Origin: Oligosphaera ethanolica
Lineage (GTDB): Bacteria > Verrucomicrobiota > Lentisphaeria > Oligosphaerales > Oligosphaeraceae
DNA: 64,000 bases
NCBI RefSeq assembly: GCF_030814695.1
Contig: NZ_JAUSVL010000001.1
Coordinates: 3,942,227-4,006,226 of the forward strand
Reading direction: 5' to 3'
Shown: in pieces, positions 15,554 through 26,100 of the stretch
Layout of the letters: each line of letters starts with the position of its first letter
How positions within the stretch are numbered: the first letter of the stretch is position 1
Translations under genes and position numbers: made by a program
Notes under the pieces: generated by a model
What the model was told of the DNA's origin: nothing
Databases searched by the model: none
The model's input: the letters and a program-made list of their open reading frames with translations, nothing else

Positions 15554-16954
15554 TCAGGTGATGATCTGCTTGCCGACTTCGCGTTCCCAGAACAGGGCTA
15601 CTGCGAGCAGCATCAGCAGTGCATTCATGACGACGACGTAGGCGGCGCCATAGACAACGTAGGCGGCGGGTATTTTTTTCTGCGCGGCCAGGGCGTCGGC
15701 CATCCAGAACAGCTGCCAGTTAGGAATACAGGCGTACAACGCGGTTGCCAGGTAGCTGCCGCCATCGGGCAGGGGATTGGCGTAGTTGCCGCCGACTGGC
15801 ACGCGCGGGTGGTTGTTGCTGCGGCGGAAGGCGTAGGCGTCGTAAGCGGCGTCAAGGCCGGTGGCGCCTGGCGGTACGCTTTGGCGTTCCTGGGCGATGC
15901 GCATGAGCTGCCAACTCTGGCTGTCCACATCATAGCGGGCCATGTGTTGGGCTCTGCCGTCGAGATCGTTAAGTTCGTTCTTCCAGCCTTGGCCGTCTTT
16001 CCACAGACCGTCCGGCGTTTTGCCGAGGGTGGGGAGGACAGCGGGGCGTTCTTGGTCGCTCCAGACTACGAAGGCCTCGCCGGCGTCGACGATTTCTGGG
16101 CGTTGCCATTTGCCGACGTTGGCGATTTCGGTGGGGGCGAAGCGGTAACTTGTCAGCCACAGAGTTTCCTTGCCTTTTGGCGCGCTGTCTAACCAGGGTT
16201 CGCGGGCCTGGCGGCCGAGGAGGTAGTCCGACATCAGCCCGACCATGAAGAGAACCGAGCAGACTAGCAGGTTGCTCACCAGGTTCAGGCGTGTTGACAA
16301 GGCAGTGGCGAGGCTGGCCATGGCCCACACGGAATACAGGATAAGGATTAGCGCGGGGATGACATAGAGGGCCAAGCCCGGCTGTTCTTCGTTGTAAGGC
16401 TTGAAGTGGGCGAAGATCGCCAGCAGGGGGAAAAGGACCAGCAGGCTAAGGACCGTGGTCATTGGGAAGGACGAGCGGGTCACGTAGTTGTGAATGCCGG
16501 CGATCACGAAGCCGAGGATAATTGCCCCGAAATAGAGGGCCATGATGGTGAAATCAATGCGGAACTGATCCGAGGCGATGCGCAGGCTCACCAGTGTGGC
16601 CAGGGCGCAGAGGAACCAGAATACCGTCACGGCACTCAGGATGCCGAGAATCTTGGCAATGATGAACACCGGCCGTTGCACGGGTTTTGACAGCAGCAGC
16701 AGGGCGGTGCCGTTGTCAATCTCGCGCGAGATGGCGTAGCTGGCAATGAGCACTGATATCACCCAGCCGAAGATCATCGTCGTTGCCATGCCGCTGTCAA
16801 TCACCAGCTTGTCCTGGGCGCGGAAAACAAACATGGTGAACAAAGGGAAGAGTCCGATCATGCTCAAGGCGCTAAGCAGCACCAGGAGGAAAATCGGCTC
16901 GCGCAGACTCTCGCGGAAGGTGTTTTTGGCTATTTGAAAGAGCGCAGTGAACAT
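15554..16954 (-). CDS. ABC-2 type transporter permease
   Basis: Integral inner-membrane protein of 466 residues. It opens with FQIAKNTFRESLREPIFLLVLLSALSM, the typical start of ABC-2 permeases (cytoplasmic amphipathic helix, then TM1), followed by several more TM segments up to about residue 245, a soluble periplasmic region of about 160 residues, and a final TM (AAYVVVMNALLMLLAVALF). SYAISREIDNGTALLLLSKPVQRPVFI matches the conserved cytoplasmic loop of the NosY/CcmB-like group. No ATPase gene is adjacent, so its partner is elsewhere. It forms a likely two-gene unit with the small anchored protein encoded just upstream (53 bp gap). Confidence 0.8.
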   Translation of the reverse strand: MFTALFQIAKNTFRESLREPIFLLVLLSALSMIGLFPLFTMFVFRAQDKLVIDSGMATTMIFGWVISVLIASYAISREIDNGTALLLLSKPVQRPVFIIAKILGILSAVTVFWFLCALATLVSLRIASDQFRIDFTIMALYFGAIILGFVIAGIHNYVTRSSFPMTTVLSLLVLFPLLAIFAHFKPYNEEQPGLALYVIPALILILYSVWAMASLATALSTRLNLVSNLLVCSVLFMVGLMSDYLLGRQAREPWLDSAPKGKETLWLTSYRFAPTEIANVGKWQRPEIVDAGEAFVVWSDQERPAVLPTLGKTPDGLWKDGQGWKNELNDLDGRAQHMARYDVDSQSWQLMRIAQERQSVPPGATGLDAAYDAYAFRRSNNHPRVPVGGNYANPLPDGGSYLATALYACIPNWQLFWMADALAAQKKIPAAYVVYGAAYVVVMNALLMLLAVALFWEREVGKQIIT

Positions 16955-17006
16955 GGGTGTCGGACCTGTCTCGGGCTATATGGGGGTGAAAATGACTTGT
17001 CAGCGC

Positions 17007-17522
17007 TTATTTGCCGGCGCCGGCCTGGGAAATCTTGTCGCTGTATTCGCGGTATTGTTTGAGCAGGCTGCGGTGGTCGAGCCACTCGCCCAGGACCTGG
17101 GCGTTCTTTTCCCAGTCGGTGCTGTCAAGAATGATGACGGAGTAGTCAGCGCGGAGCAAGTCAACGAACTGTTTGGGTACGTAGTCCGTGCCACCGAGAA
17201 TGACAATGCGCTTGGGGTTGATAAAGGCCACGGTTTCCAGGAAATTGCCTTCGCCGATATCGACGGCTTTATTGCCATCAATCATGTAAAAGACGCGTTG
17301 GGTGCCGTCCACATCGGGGGAAAAGAGGACAATGGGCTGCTTGGTGCGCACCTGCGCGAGTTCGGCCAGCAGGCGCGAATTGAGAACATTGGCCGTAATC
17401 ATCAGCGTTTCGGCCCGGGCTCGCGAGTTGCGCCGGAAAGGATTGAGGCTCACGGCGTAACTGCTTGCAGTAACAGCAATCAGCACGAAAAGAACAATGA
17501 CCGACATCCCACGAATTTTCAT
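17007..17522 (-). CDS. Membrane-anchored protein of unknown function, partner of ABC-2 permease
   Basis: A 171-residue protein with an N-terminal signal anchor (VIVLFVLIAVTASSYAVSL) and a soluble alpha/beta part with repeated hydrophobic strands (PIVLFSPDVDG, RIVILGGTDYVP, YSVIILDSTDW). No cysteines or known motif seen. It is directly upstream of and co-directional with the ABC-2 permease gene. The arrangement recalls GldF/GldG-type permease plus accessory subunit pairs, but sequence similarity is not evident to me, so function is left open. Confidence 0.6.
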   Translation of the reverse strand: MKIRGMSVIVLFVLIAVTASSYAVSLNPFRRNSRARAETLMITANVLNSRLLAELAQVRTKQPIVLFSPDVDGTQRVFYMIDGNKAVDIGEGNFLETVAFINPKRIVILGGTDYVPKQFVDLLRADYSVIILDSTDWEKNAQVLGEWLDHRSLLKQYREYSDKISQAGAGK

Positions 17523-17570
17523 TGACTGGACTCCCTTGGTTGTGGCAGAGCGCGAAACTCCCGAAAGGCC

Positions 17571-17594
17571 GACGCTGGACAGCAGTCCGGCGTC
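17571..17594. terminator. Possible hairpin between YheT-type hydrolase and the anchored protein
   Basis: GACGCTGGAC, loop AGCA, GTCCGGCGTC (one internal mismatch) in the 169-bp gap downstream of the hydrolase. There is no strong T-run. Confidence 0.35.
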
Positions 17595-17691
17595 ATGTCG
17601 AAATAAACAAAGACAATACTATGCTGGGAAAGCGGAAACTTTCAACTAATGCACATGGCATAATTGGTGTTGTCGGTGCCTCGTTGTGGCT

Positions 17692-18660
17692 TCAGACGAG
17701 TCCGGCGATGAATTCTTTAGCGCGCATGGTTGGCCACCATTCCTGGTCGAGCCCAGGGGTGATGAAGCCGCAGTGGCCGCCGCTTTCGGGCATTTCCAGG
17801 TAGAGGTATTGGCTTTTGGCGGCCTTGTCTTCCGGGAAGCAGTTCCCGGCCAGGAAAGGATCATTGCGGGGGTTGACCATCAAGGTTGGCACGGCGATAT
17901 CGTCGAGCCAGTTGAATGCGGATGCCTGGCGCCAGTAGTCTTCGGGGCTGGCGAAGCCCATAAGGGGAACCGTGTAGTATTTGTCGAAATCGCCAAAGGT
18001 TTCGATTTTGCCGATGTGGCTCAGGTCGATTTTATCGGGATAGTACGCCTGTTTTTGCGTGATCATGCGGCACATTTGACTGAGGAAGTGTTTGGCGTAG
18101 AGGCGGCCCACGGGTGTTTCCATGACTTCGGCGCTGGCTTTGAGGTCGATGGCGGCGCAGAAGACGGCGGCGCCGGCGACTTCGGCCGGCAGGTTCTTCG
18201 CTTCGCGGCCCAGGTAGAGCAGGCAGAGATTACCGCCCATGCTGTAGCCAGTGAAGGCTACTTTGCGATAGTGGCCGCTGGTGATGGCGTGGCGGGTCAC
18301 CCAGTCGAGTTCTTCGGTGGAGTTGTTGGTGGTGAATTTGAGGAGTCGGCTGTCGTAGATACTGGTGCCGCGGTAGTTCCAGGCCAGGCAGTCCCAGCCG
18401 ATGTCGTTGAAGGCCTTGACCATGCTGAGGATATAGTGTCGGCGGCTGTGACCGCAGAGGCCGTGGTTGAGGATCAGCAGGCAGTCGGAACCGCAGCGGG
18501 ACCAGTCCAGGTAGAGGAAATCGCCATCGGGGGTGTTGAAGCATTCCCGTTGGTAGTCGACATTTTCCCGCTTGCGCATGTAGCTGGGCAGAATGGTTTG
18601 GACATGCGGGTTGGTGAGAAAGCGTGGTGGATGGTAGCTGGATTGGGCGATGACTGGCAT
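17692..18660 (-). CDS. YheT-family alpha/beta hydrolase
   Basis: Cytoplasmic serine hydrolase of 322 residues, probably an esterase of unknown substrate. It begins with the family signature FLTNPHVQTILPSYMRK, has the oxyanion strand LILNHGLCGHSRRHYI, the nucleophile elbow GYSMGG (about residue 140), an Asp region (VNPRNDPFL) and the catalytic His in SGGHCGF. The length is normal for UPF0017/YheT (320-340). It stands alone, between the permease pair and the large transglutaminase gene. Annotation to the family is firm; the cellular role is not known for this family. Confidence 0.85.
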   Translation of the reverse strand: MPVIAQSSYHPPRFLTNPHVQTILPSYMRKRENVDYQRECFNTPDGDFLYLDWSRCGSDCLLILNHGLCGHSRRHYILSMVKAFNDIGWDCLAWNYRGTSIYDSRLLKFTTNNSTEELDWVTRHAITSGHYRKVAFTGYSMGGNLCLLYLGREAKNLPAEVAGAAVFCAAIDLKASAEVMETPVGRLYAKHFLSQMCRMITQKQAYYPDKIDLSHIGKIETFGDFDKYYTVPLMGFASPEDYWRQASAFNWLDDIAVPTLMVNPRNDPFLAGNCFPEDKAAKSQYLYLEMPESGGHCGFITPGLDQEWWPTMRAKEFIAGLV

Positions 18661-18856
18661 GGTCGTGTTTCTGTTGCTGCGGGGAGGCTATTGGCAAAGA
18701 GACAAAGATACAGGGAACGGCCGGCTTTCCGGGGGGGCGTTGCCTAGCGTGCCAGCGTCATGGTGTGTCAGCGCGGTGCTGTCGGTTGGCGTTTTGGCCG
18801 GGCAGCAGAGCTGGCATACTATAGTCGGTGCGGGGGTTGGCGCGAGGCATTGCGGG

Positions 18857-21800
18857 TCATTTCCGTTTCATCAGGAGGGTGCGTGATGACGGGTGGCTGA
18901 GCAGCCGGCTCATGTCCAGCAGTTCGGGGTAGGCGTCCGGTGGCACCAGCGTTGCGGGCAGGTCGCCGCGGGCGCGGAAGCGGAACTGATTGCCGGCGAG
19001 GCGTTCCGAGCTGAAGCTGAGTACGCCAGAACTGTTCGGGAAGTGCCAGGTGTATTCCTGGGGCGACAGCAGCAGGTTGGGAAAGGACGCTGGGAAGCTG
19101 ACGGCGACACTAATGTCCAGGCCGCGGTAGTCCTGCCAGAGAATGGGGTGCAGCCGGCGGTCGGTGTTCTGGCGCAGAATGCCGGCCAGGGACATGGGCA
19201 GGCGCAGATAGAGGAAGGGCTCCTGCACGATTGCGTAGTCGGTGATTTGCGCGGAAAACTGGCGCTGCCCGGGGTAGGTGCTGAAATCCGTCAGCAGTTC
19301 GCTGGCTGCGACTGCGGATTGCGAGATGCCCGCCAGCAATTCTTGGTAGTGGCGCCGGCGTTCCTCGGGCGTGAGCTCAGCGTAGAATTTTTTTTGTTCG
19401 GCGTGGTCGGTGCCGTGGTAGATGGTCAGCTGTGTTAACGTGGCGCTGCCGTCGTCGTTGACCGTCACGTGGAAATGGTCTTCACGGCTGTTTTGGAAGG
19501 CTGCTTGCACGGTGACGACCAAGGGCTCGCCTTTGAGGGTGATGCCGCAGGCGCCCTCGACGGCGCTGGTGCCCAATTCGGCGTGTTCGTCGGTGTCGTT
19601 CAGCCAGATCGTCCGTCCTTCGTGCTCAACGCGCAGGAGCAGCTGTGGGAAGGCGTACACATGGGGGAAGGCGAGGTGGTGTTCGGATACAGCGCGGGGG
19701 CTGGGCCCCGTCGCCGCAACGACGAATTCGGGGTTGAAGCCCAGGCGCTTGAGCAGGGCGGCTGTCGCGATCGCGCGGTCGGCGTTGTGCCCATAGCCCT
19801 CGGCCAAGGTCTGTTCGGCGTCGCTGAGGCTGCTCAGGGGCAGTTCGGTGAAATTCGGCCCAACCTGGCGGATGTTGCGTGCGATGGTGTCGCGGACTGC
19901 GCGCAGCTGTTCGAACGGGGGGAGGGAAGCCAGGCTGGTTGCCAGGGCTTCGACGCGGGGGCCGGCGGCGGCGCAGTGGGCAGTCAATGCCGCCGCCAGT
20001 TCGCGGCCGTAGTGCGACCACGCGCCGCTGGACACGCAGACTGATGGCGTGAATGACGCGCGGGGTGGCAGCTGCGTTTCACGGCGGAGGGCTCCGAGGT
20101 TGCTGATTGACCAGCTGCGGACCTCGCGGTCATTGCTGATCTCTTTGGAGATAGCGATGGGCTTGGCGCTCGCGTCGTCGCCGTTACTGAAGGCGTAGCC
20201 GCGGGGGAAGGAGGCCAGCACCATGGCCATGCCGACCGGCGTGTCAATGGTCAAGCGGGCCTCTTTGCAGGGATCAAAGCTTTGGAAGCTGTGATTGAGG
20301 GCGAAAAAGGGCGCGTTGCGGCAGGTCCGGCGCACTTCGTATTCGATGATGCTGCCGACTTCCACGCCGGGGAGGCTCGCCACCAGGGTTTTGGCCGCCG
20401 GGTAGCGCGGCGCGCTGCCCACCCATTCTGCGTCCATGATGTTGGTTTCCTCGGGGCTGATTGGCGTGGTGTTGTCACCGTTGCGGACTCGTGCGTAGTT
20501 TAGGGTGAGTTCTTCCCAGACCGGATTGTAGCTCAGCTTCAGTTCGGCATGTTCTTTTTTACCCTTGTAGCTCATGATCTGCTTGCGGACGCGGTGCAGG
20601 TGCTGCCATTCGCTGGCGGAGATGAGTCGGTATTCGTCTTCTTGGGACAGAATCACCGCCTCGTCGCTCGCTGTGGTTTCGCCGTTGCCGGCGGTTTGCA
20701 GGCGATTGAACAGGGCCATCTTGCGGGCGTTGACCTCAAAGACCTTCAGTTTTTCCTTAAGGTCAAGGTATTGCACCGGGGCGAATTCGACGGTTTTGAT
20801 GGCGAACTCGCTGTCCAGCGTCAGGGTGCGGTTTTGCCAGTTCAGGCGGCGTTGCCAGGTCAACGTATCGGTATCGACCAGCGGGTAGTCGGGGAGGGTT
20901 TCGGCCTCACCCCAGGCCGGGTCAAGGTTGAGCACCACGCGTTCCTTGACGCCGCAGGCGATTTCGGTGACGAAGGGAAAGCGTCGCTGGGTCAGGCCGG
21001 CTTGGCCGAGGATGAAGTTGACCATGCCTACGCTGTGCGAAAAGCGCGGCACGTCGAGCATGGCGCAGCTGTCGTTGGCGATCAGCACGTCTTCGGCGGC
21101 GAAGCCCACTGTGAGGGCGACTGGCTCGCTGGTGTTCATCATATCGGCGGGACTGAGCTCGAAGCTGGTCAGGCGCGCGCCGGGAGCGACCCGTTTGACC
21201 ACGCCCTCGAAGAATTGTCGGCGCTGTTCTGGACTGCGGCGGGCGAGCGCGCCGCGGTAGGCGTTGTCGTTGATGCCGTCGAAGCGGAAGCTACTTTGGC
21301 CGACGAGATTGCCGCGGTCGTCGATGCTGGCGCGGGTGTCGATGATCATCATGTTCACGCTGGCGGGACTGATCGGCGAGCTACGCAGGGTGTCGCCCTC
21401 CGGCCGGGCCACCAGGTAGCTTTTGTGGCAGAGGTAGGCGGGGAAGAGCTCTTTGGTATTTTCGTCGGTCGAATCCATGAGCAGGTAGCTGCCGTCGTCA
21501 TTGAGGACGGCAGTGATGGCGTGGTTGAAAAAGGGCTGCGGCACTTCGGGGTCCTTGAGGGGACCGTTGTGAATCAGCACTGGGAAGGCCTGGAAGCCGG
21601 CGAGGCGCAGCATGACGACGAGCAATGCCGCCTTGTCCCGGCAGACACCGTGGCGCTTGTCAAAAGTCAGCTGGACATCGTGGGGCTCGTATCCTGGTGC
21701 CTCGGTTTCCACGGTGATGCCCATGTAGCGGATTTCCTGGGAGACGAAGCGGAAGATCGCGCGGATTTTGTCTTCGCGGTCTTCCAGTCCGGCGCAGAGT

Positions 21801-22687
21801 TCGGTCACTTTTTCCTGCATGGCGGGGCTGTGGGCGTAATGGGGTTCGCTGACCTGCCAGTACCAGCGGGAGATGTCTTCCCAGCTGGGCACGGTGCTGA
21901 TGAGCAGGCGCTGGACGACGGTGTGCAGCGGGGGCATGTCGGGTTCGGGGAACATGCGGGGGATGTTGCGGCCCTGCCAGCGGTAGAAGACGCGGTCGCC
22001 GTCCTCGCGTTCCGTGAATGCCACCGTGTCCTTGACCTGGTCCTTGAGGACGATTCGGCGCAGCGGCAACTCTTTGGGCGCCTGCACTTCATAGACGAAA
22101 TTGACGATGGGGCTGGTGTATTCCAGCACTTCGTAGTCGCTGAAGGTGTTGGGAACGCGTGGTTTGACGATTTCGGTGCAGACCACGTAGCGAATCAGAT
22201 CGCCGACCTGCAGTTCGGGCAGGGTTACCTGCAAAATCTTGCTGTTAGGGTCGTAGATGTTTGAGCGCATCTGTGAGGGATCGACCATGATCTGCGACTG
22301 CTTGGCGAGGTCGACGGGGAGAATCTGGCCATCTGGGCGGATGACCTGCACTAGGCTGTAATGGACTCGGTTGTAACTTTCCGTGAAATACCGGCTCAGG
22401 ACCCGGTTGTCATTCTTGCCCTTTTCGCTGAGCACTTTCATTACAGTGTCGTCCCAGGTCACGGCGCGGCCGTCGGTTTCGTAGCGCACCACAATGCGGT
22501 CGTCAATCATCACGTCGTCGGCATCGGGATAGCGCTCGCTGGTGACTTCCCGCGCCTGCTGCAGCACGACTTCGAGGTCAAGAAACCCCTCGGGAGCGCC
22601 GTTGGTACGGGCCGTAACGATCAGCAGAACGATGGGGAGAAGGGATGCCTTGAGCAAATCCCGAAGACGAAGAGGGTGACAGAGCAT
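18857..22687 (-). CDS. Tandem DUF3857/transglutaminase-like secreted protein
   Basis: A 1276-residue exported protein built from two DUF3857 plus transglutaminase modules in a row. The start at 22687 gives a signal peptide (LLKASLLPIVLLIVTARTNG) with AGGAAGG upstream; a longer frame from 22870 has no such features. Module 1 (about 30-640) has a complete triad: Cys349 in RHGVCRDKAALL, His in FFNHAITAVL, Asp in LLMDSTDE. Module 2 (about 650-1276) has YGHNADRA where the Cys should be (Asn at about 968), while His (AFPHVYAF) and Asp (WLNDTDE) positions remain. Expected in the periplasm or cell surface; substrates of DUF3857 proteins are unknown. Confidence 0.85.
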   Translation of the reverse strand: MLCHPLRLRDLLKASLLPIVLLIVTARTNGAPEGFLDLEVVLQQAREVTSERYPDADDVMIDDRIVVRYETDGRAVTWDDTVMKVLSEKGKNDNRVLSRYFTESYNRVHYSLVQVIRPDGQILPVDLAKQSQIMVDPSQMRSNIYDPNSKILQVTLPELQVGDLIRYVVCTEIVKPRVPNTFSDYEVLEYTSPIVNFVYEVQAPKELPLRRIVLKDQVKDTVAFTEREDGDRVFYRWQGRNIPRMFPEPDMPPLHTVVQRLLISTVPSWEDISRWYWQVSEPHYAHSPAMQEKVTELCAGLEDREDKIRAIFRFVSQEIRYMGITVETEAPGYEPHDVQLTFDKRHGVCRDKAALLVVMLRLAGFQAFPVLIHNGPLKDPEVPQPFFNHAITAVLNDDGSYLLMDSTDENTKELFPAYLCHKSYLVARPEGDTLRSSPISPASVNMMIIDTRASIDDRGNLVGQSSFRFDGINDNAYRGALARRSPEQRRQFFEGVVKRVAPGARLTSFELSPADMMNTSEPVALTVGFAAEDVLIANDSCAMLDVPRFSHSVGMVNFILGQAGLTQRRFPFVTEIACGVKERVVLNLDPAWGEAETLPDYPLVDTDTLTWQRRLNWQNRTLTLDSEFAIKTVEFAPVQYLDLKEKLKVFEVNARKMALFNRLQTAGNGETTASDEAVILSQEDEYRLISASEWQHLHRVRKQIMSYKGKKEHAELKLSYNPVWEELTLNYARVRNGDNTTPISPEETNIMDAEWVGSAPRYPAAKTLVASLPGVEVGSIIEYEVRRTCRNAPFFALNHSFQSFDPCKEARLTIDTPVGMAMVLASFPRGYAFSNGDDASAKPIAISKEISNDREVRSWSISNLGALRRETQLPPRASFTPSVCVSSGAWSHYGRELAAALTAHCAAAGPRVEALATSLASLPPFEQLRAVRDTIARNIRQVGPNFTELPLSSLSDAEQTLAEGYGHNADRAIATAALLKRLGFNPEFVVAATGPSPRAVSEHHLAFPHVYAFPQLLLRVEHEGRTIWLNDTDEHAELGTSAVEGACGITLKGEPLVVTVQAAFQNSREDHFHVTVNDDGSATLTQLTIYHGTDHAEQKKFYAELTPEERRRHYQELLAGISQSAVAASELLTDFSTYPGQRQFSAQITDYAIVQEPFLYLRLPMSLAGILRQNTDRRLHPILWQDYRGLDISVAVSFPASFPNLLLSPQEYTWHFPNSSGVLSFSSERLAGNQFRFRARGDLPATLVPPDAYPELLDMSRLLSHPSSRTLLMKRK

Positions 22688-22835
22688 ATGGTGTGGATCC
22701 TTCCTGCTGAATGGTGACGATGGTCGTCTGGCGACATGCCGTCCGGCATGGGGGCGGCATGGCTTCAGACCGGTGCCAAGGCGTGGCGTTTCCCAAGCTG
22801 GCATGCGGCCCGGCCGCGCGGCGCCAGCAAAAGCT

Positions 22836-22863
22836 AATATACCCCCCTGAGCTCGCTTGCCAA
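22836..22863 (-). promoter_or_regulatory. Candidate promoter for the transglutaminase gene
   Basis: Minus strand TTGGCA (22858-22863), 16-bp spacer, TATATT (22836-22841), giving a leader of about 140 nt. It lies in the 480-bp gap shared with the divergent kinase gene, in which I see no gene. Confidence 0.45.
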
Positions 22864-22966
22864 AAGACAAAAAGCGGGGGCGGTCGGTGATGGTATACGG
22901 CAGCCAGTTCCCAATGGCTGTCTCCCCCTGGCATGGCTGTTGCGGCGGTGAAATATCGCCTGCAAG

Positions 22967-22994
22967 TTGAGTTGTCTGAGCAAGGCAGTATTTT
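22967..22994 (+). promoter_or_regulatory. Weak candidate promoter for the Ser/Thr kinase gene
   Basis: TTGAGT (22967-22972), 16-bp spacer, TATTTT (22989-22994), about 170 bp upstream of the kinase start. Low certainty. Confidence 0.25.
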
Positions 22995-23167
22995 ATGTTT
23001 TTTCACGGTTACGCAGTTGCCGTGCAGCCCAATTGATGGTGTTTTCAGGCGTTGTTTTAGAGATCAGGCGTGTCAGTGAGTGGCCTGACGGCCGGTGTAC
23101 GGAGTGCGACGGGTGTTTTGCGTCGACTGGACGATATCTCCAGTCAGCGTGTACATAAGAGGTTGAC

Positions 23168-26100
23168 ATGGCAACAGGTATGGCAAAAGAGCCGCGACAA
23201 TTGATGGCGGGTACCGTCATCAATGGCTATCGCGTTGAGCGGGAGCTTGGTCGCGGCGCCATGGCCGTGGTCTATCTTGCCACCCAGTTGGACCTGGAGC
23301 GGCCGGTGGCCCTGAAAGTGTTGTCGGCGGAGCTGGCCGCCGACGCCGAGTTTGTTGCCCGTTTTTTTAATGAAGCCCGCGCGGCGGCGTCGATGTCGCA
23401 TCCGCATATTGTGCAGGCCTATGATGCGGGCATTGCCGAGGGGGGCATATACTATTTCTGCATGGAGTTCGTCGATGGCGAAACGCTGTTGCAGCGATTG
23501 AATCGCCAGACGCGTTTGGATGCGCAGACCTGCGTGGCGATGGCGCTGGACATTGCCGACGCGTTGAATTTCGGCTGGCAGCGGCAGAAGTTCACGCATG
23601 GCGACATCAAGCCTGAGAATATCATGATCAACTCCCACGAGCAGGCCAAGTTGGCGGATTTTGGTCTGGCGAAAGTGGAGGGGCATGATTATGACGGTAC
23701 GGACATCATGCTGACGCCGCTATATGCCCCGCCGGAGTTGATTCGGGGCGAGCGCGGTCGCAAGGACTGCCGCAGTGACATTTACGCCTTTGGGGCGACT
23801 TTGTACCACGCGCTGGCGGGCACGCCGCCCTATCCGGGGGATAATGCGCAAGTGGTGCTGCAACGGCATTTGAAGGAGCCTTTGGAGCCATTGCGCCAGC
23901 GTTATCCCAAGGCGCCGCAGTGGTTTTCCGACCTGATAGGGCGGATGTTGGAGAAGGACCCGGCGAAGCGTCCACAGAGTTGGGGCGAGGTGATTGAGGG
24001 TCTGAAGAAAGTCCAGAGCGGCCTGTTGCTGCTCAAGACCGATGATGGCTCCGCTGACGGGCCGGTGTTGAAAAAGGCCAAGGTGGTGCGTGTCGTCGAC
24101 GGCAAAGGGGGCGCTCTGCCGCGGATTGCCACGCCGCAGGAGCGCAAGGCCGCCAAGCGCACCAGTCAAGGCGTAGTGACCATGTTCATCCTGGCGCTGG
24201 CTTTGAGCATCGGTACGGTATTTCTCAAACGCCACGTCGAGCAACGAAAAACGGGCGGCGTTCCGGGTGTATCAGGCGCGGCGGGGGCAGTATCGGAAGC
24301 CGTCCCGCCGAAACAGGCTCTGGTGCCAGTGAAGCCGGGCGGCAGTGTGGCGGCAGCACAGCCGGAAACGGGCGTGACGGGGGGAGCAGATGCGCAACCG
24401 GGCGCTGCGGGAACGACAGCGGTTGCGCCAACGCCAGGCGTGGCTGATACCGGTGTGGATCCTGGGCCGGCACCCGGCGCTGAGGCTGGCGCTGGCGTGG
24501 TGCCGGGAACGGCAACGCCTGATGCTCCCGGGGCAGTGGCGGCAGCGCCGGCGGCAAGCGTCTTTACGCTGCGGGTGCCGGAAGTGTCCATCCCCATAGA
24601 CATGACTGCGAGTCAGCAGCAGGCAGACGCGATGATTGATGCTGCCTGGTGTCTGAACTCCATGCGCTATGATTTTACGTCGGCGACGCCGGTTGAGCCG
24701 TTACTGAAAGTGGTGAACGAGTGGCTGAGCAGCCATCCGCAGCCCAATGATGTCACTCCACTCATGGTGTATCTGCGCGACATGGCCTTGCCGGCATTGG
24801 CGGATGGCAAGGCCCAGCTGGTGACCAATAAGGCGAAAGTGCTTGGCCGCACGCTCACCGGTAAGCGCGAACGCCAGTTCATGCTCCAGGATATCACCTA
24901 CGAGAAAATCGAGGTGCAGGAATTGATGCCCAACGGTCATATTGTGCGGGCTTTGAGCTGGCAGGAGTTTTTTGCCGAAGGACTGGTTGACGAGCTGTTC
25001 AAAGAGGCCTTCTATGCTCGCGAAAGAGATCCGCAGCAGTGGCGGCCCTATTTGACGTATCTGGCGTTTACCAATCAGCCGCGGGCATTGACGGCGCTGG
25101 TTCCAGCCAACCCTCGGAACGAAGAAGAGCGACATTGGAAAATGGTGCTGTTCTTGTTTGAGATGGCCAGCGGCCGGAAACTCGATGTACTCAAAGGCTG
25201 GCAGGATTTGCGCCAGTCCTGTCGCCTGGGTTTGAGCTTCAATGCCTATCGCTTGGCCAGTGAGTTGCGTGGCAGTCGCAACAACAGTGTGACTACGGCA
25301 TTTGCGGATGTTCTTGACGCGCTGATCTTGCGTTGTGGCGAGGCGGTGCCGGAGGTGCAGGCTGCCGCCCTAGTGCAGAGAGCACAACAGCAGTTGCGCC
25401 TCGATCCCCTTGCGGCTTTGGATCTGTGTCTGCTGGCCAAGGCGCGCGGCGGCGCCGGCAATTTTCCGGAAAAGAGCAAGTTGGAGGACATTCAGAACGA
25501 AGCCTTGGTGGCTCTAGCGTCAGCAATGGACAGCAATGAGCTAGATGAGTGGGATGCGGTTCCTTTTGTGCTGGGTGGGCGCTCAAAGCCGGTGCCGCAC
25601 CGTAGGTATGCCGCCAATCTGCTGATGACGCAAAGCGAGGGGCCCAAGTCCATGCTGCGTGTCGCTCTGCCGGGGCTGCGGACGGTGAGTCTGCTGGAGA
25701 TGGGCGATTGGGTGCAAGCGAGCAAGTTGATTGAGGACAAGCAGGTGACGGCGTTGCTGGAGCGTCCAGCCATGTTCAGCTACCCAGTTCTTTTTGGTCG
25801 AGCCTTGTTGGCCATGCGATATGGCCTTGATCCAGTGGCAACCGACAATGCGGCGGTGGCCCTGACGCAGTTGCCGCTTGGTTTCGAATCGCTGGCTTCG
25901 ATGTACACGTATGCGCCGAAATACGCCCTGTTGAGTCGTCGCGCCGACCGCGAATTTCTCTACCGCTTCCGGACCTTGCGACCGGGATTGGATCTCAAGG
26001 GGGCGGACGTGACTCGGCGGCGTTTGCAGTACCTGGACCTTAGTCTATGCCTGGAAAGCTCTCGGCGCAAAGATGCGATGGACGCCCTCTACGCCATTGC

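Noticed and set aside
20549..22264. 571-codon open frame on the plus strand
   Set aside because: Antisense shadow of the transglutaminase gene; Ala/Val/Asp/Gly-rich with no domain or start signal.
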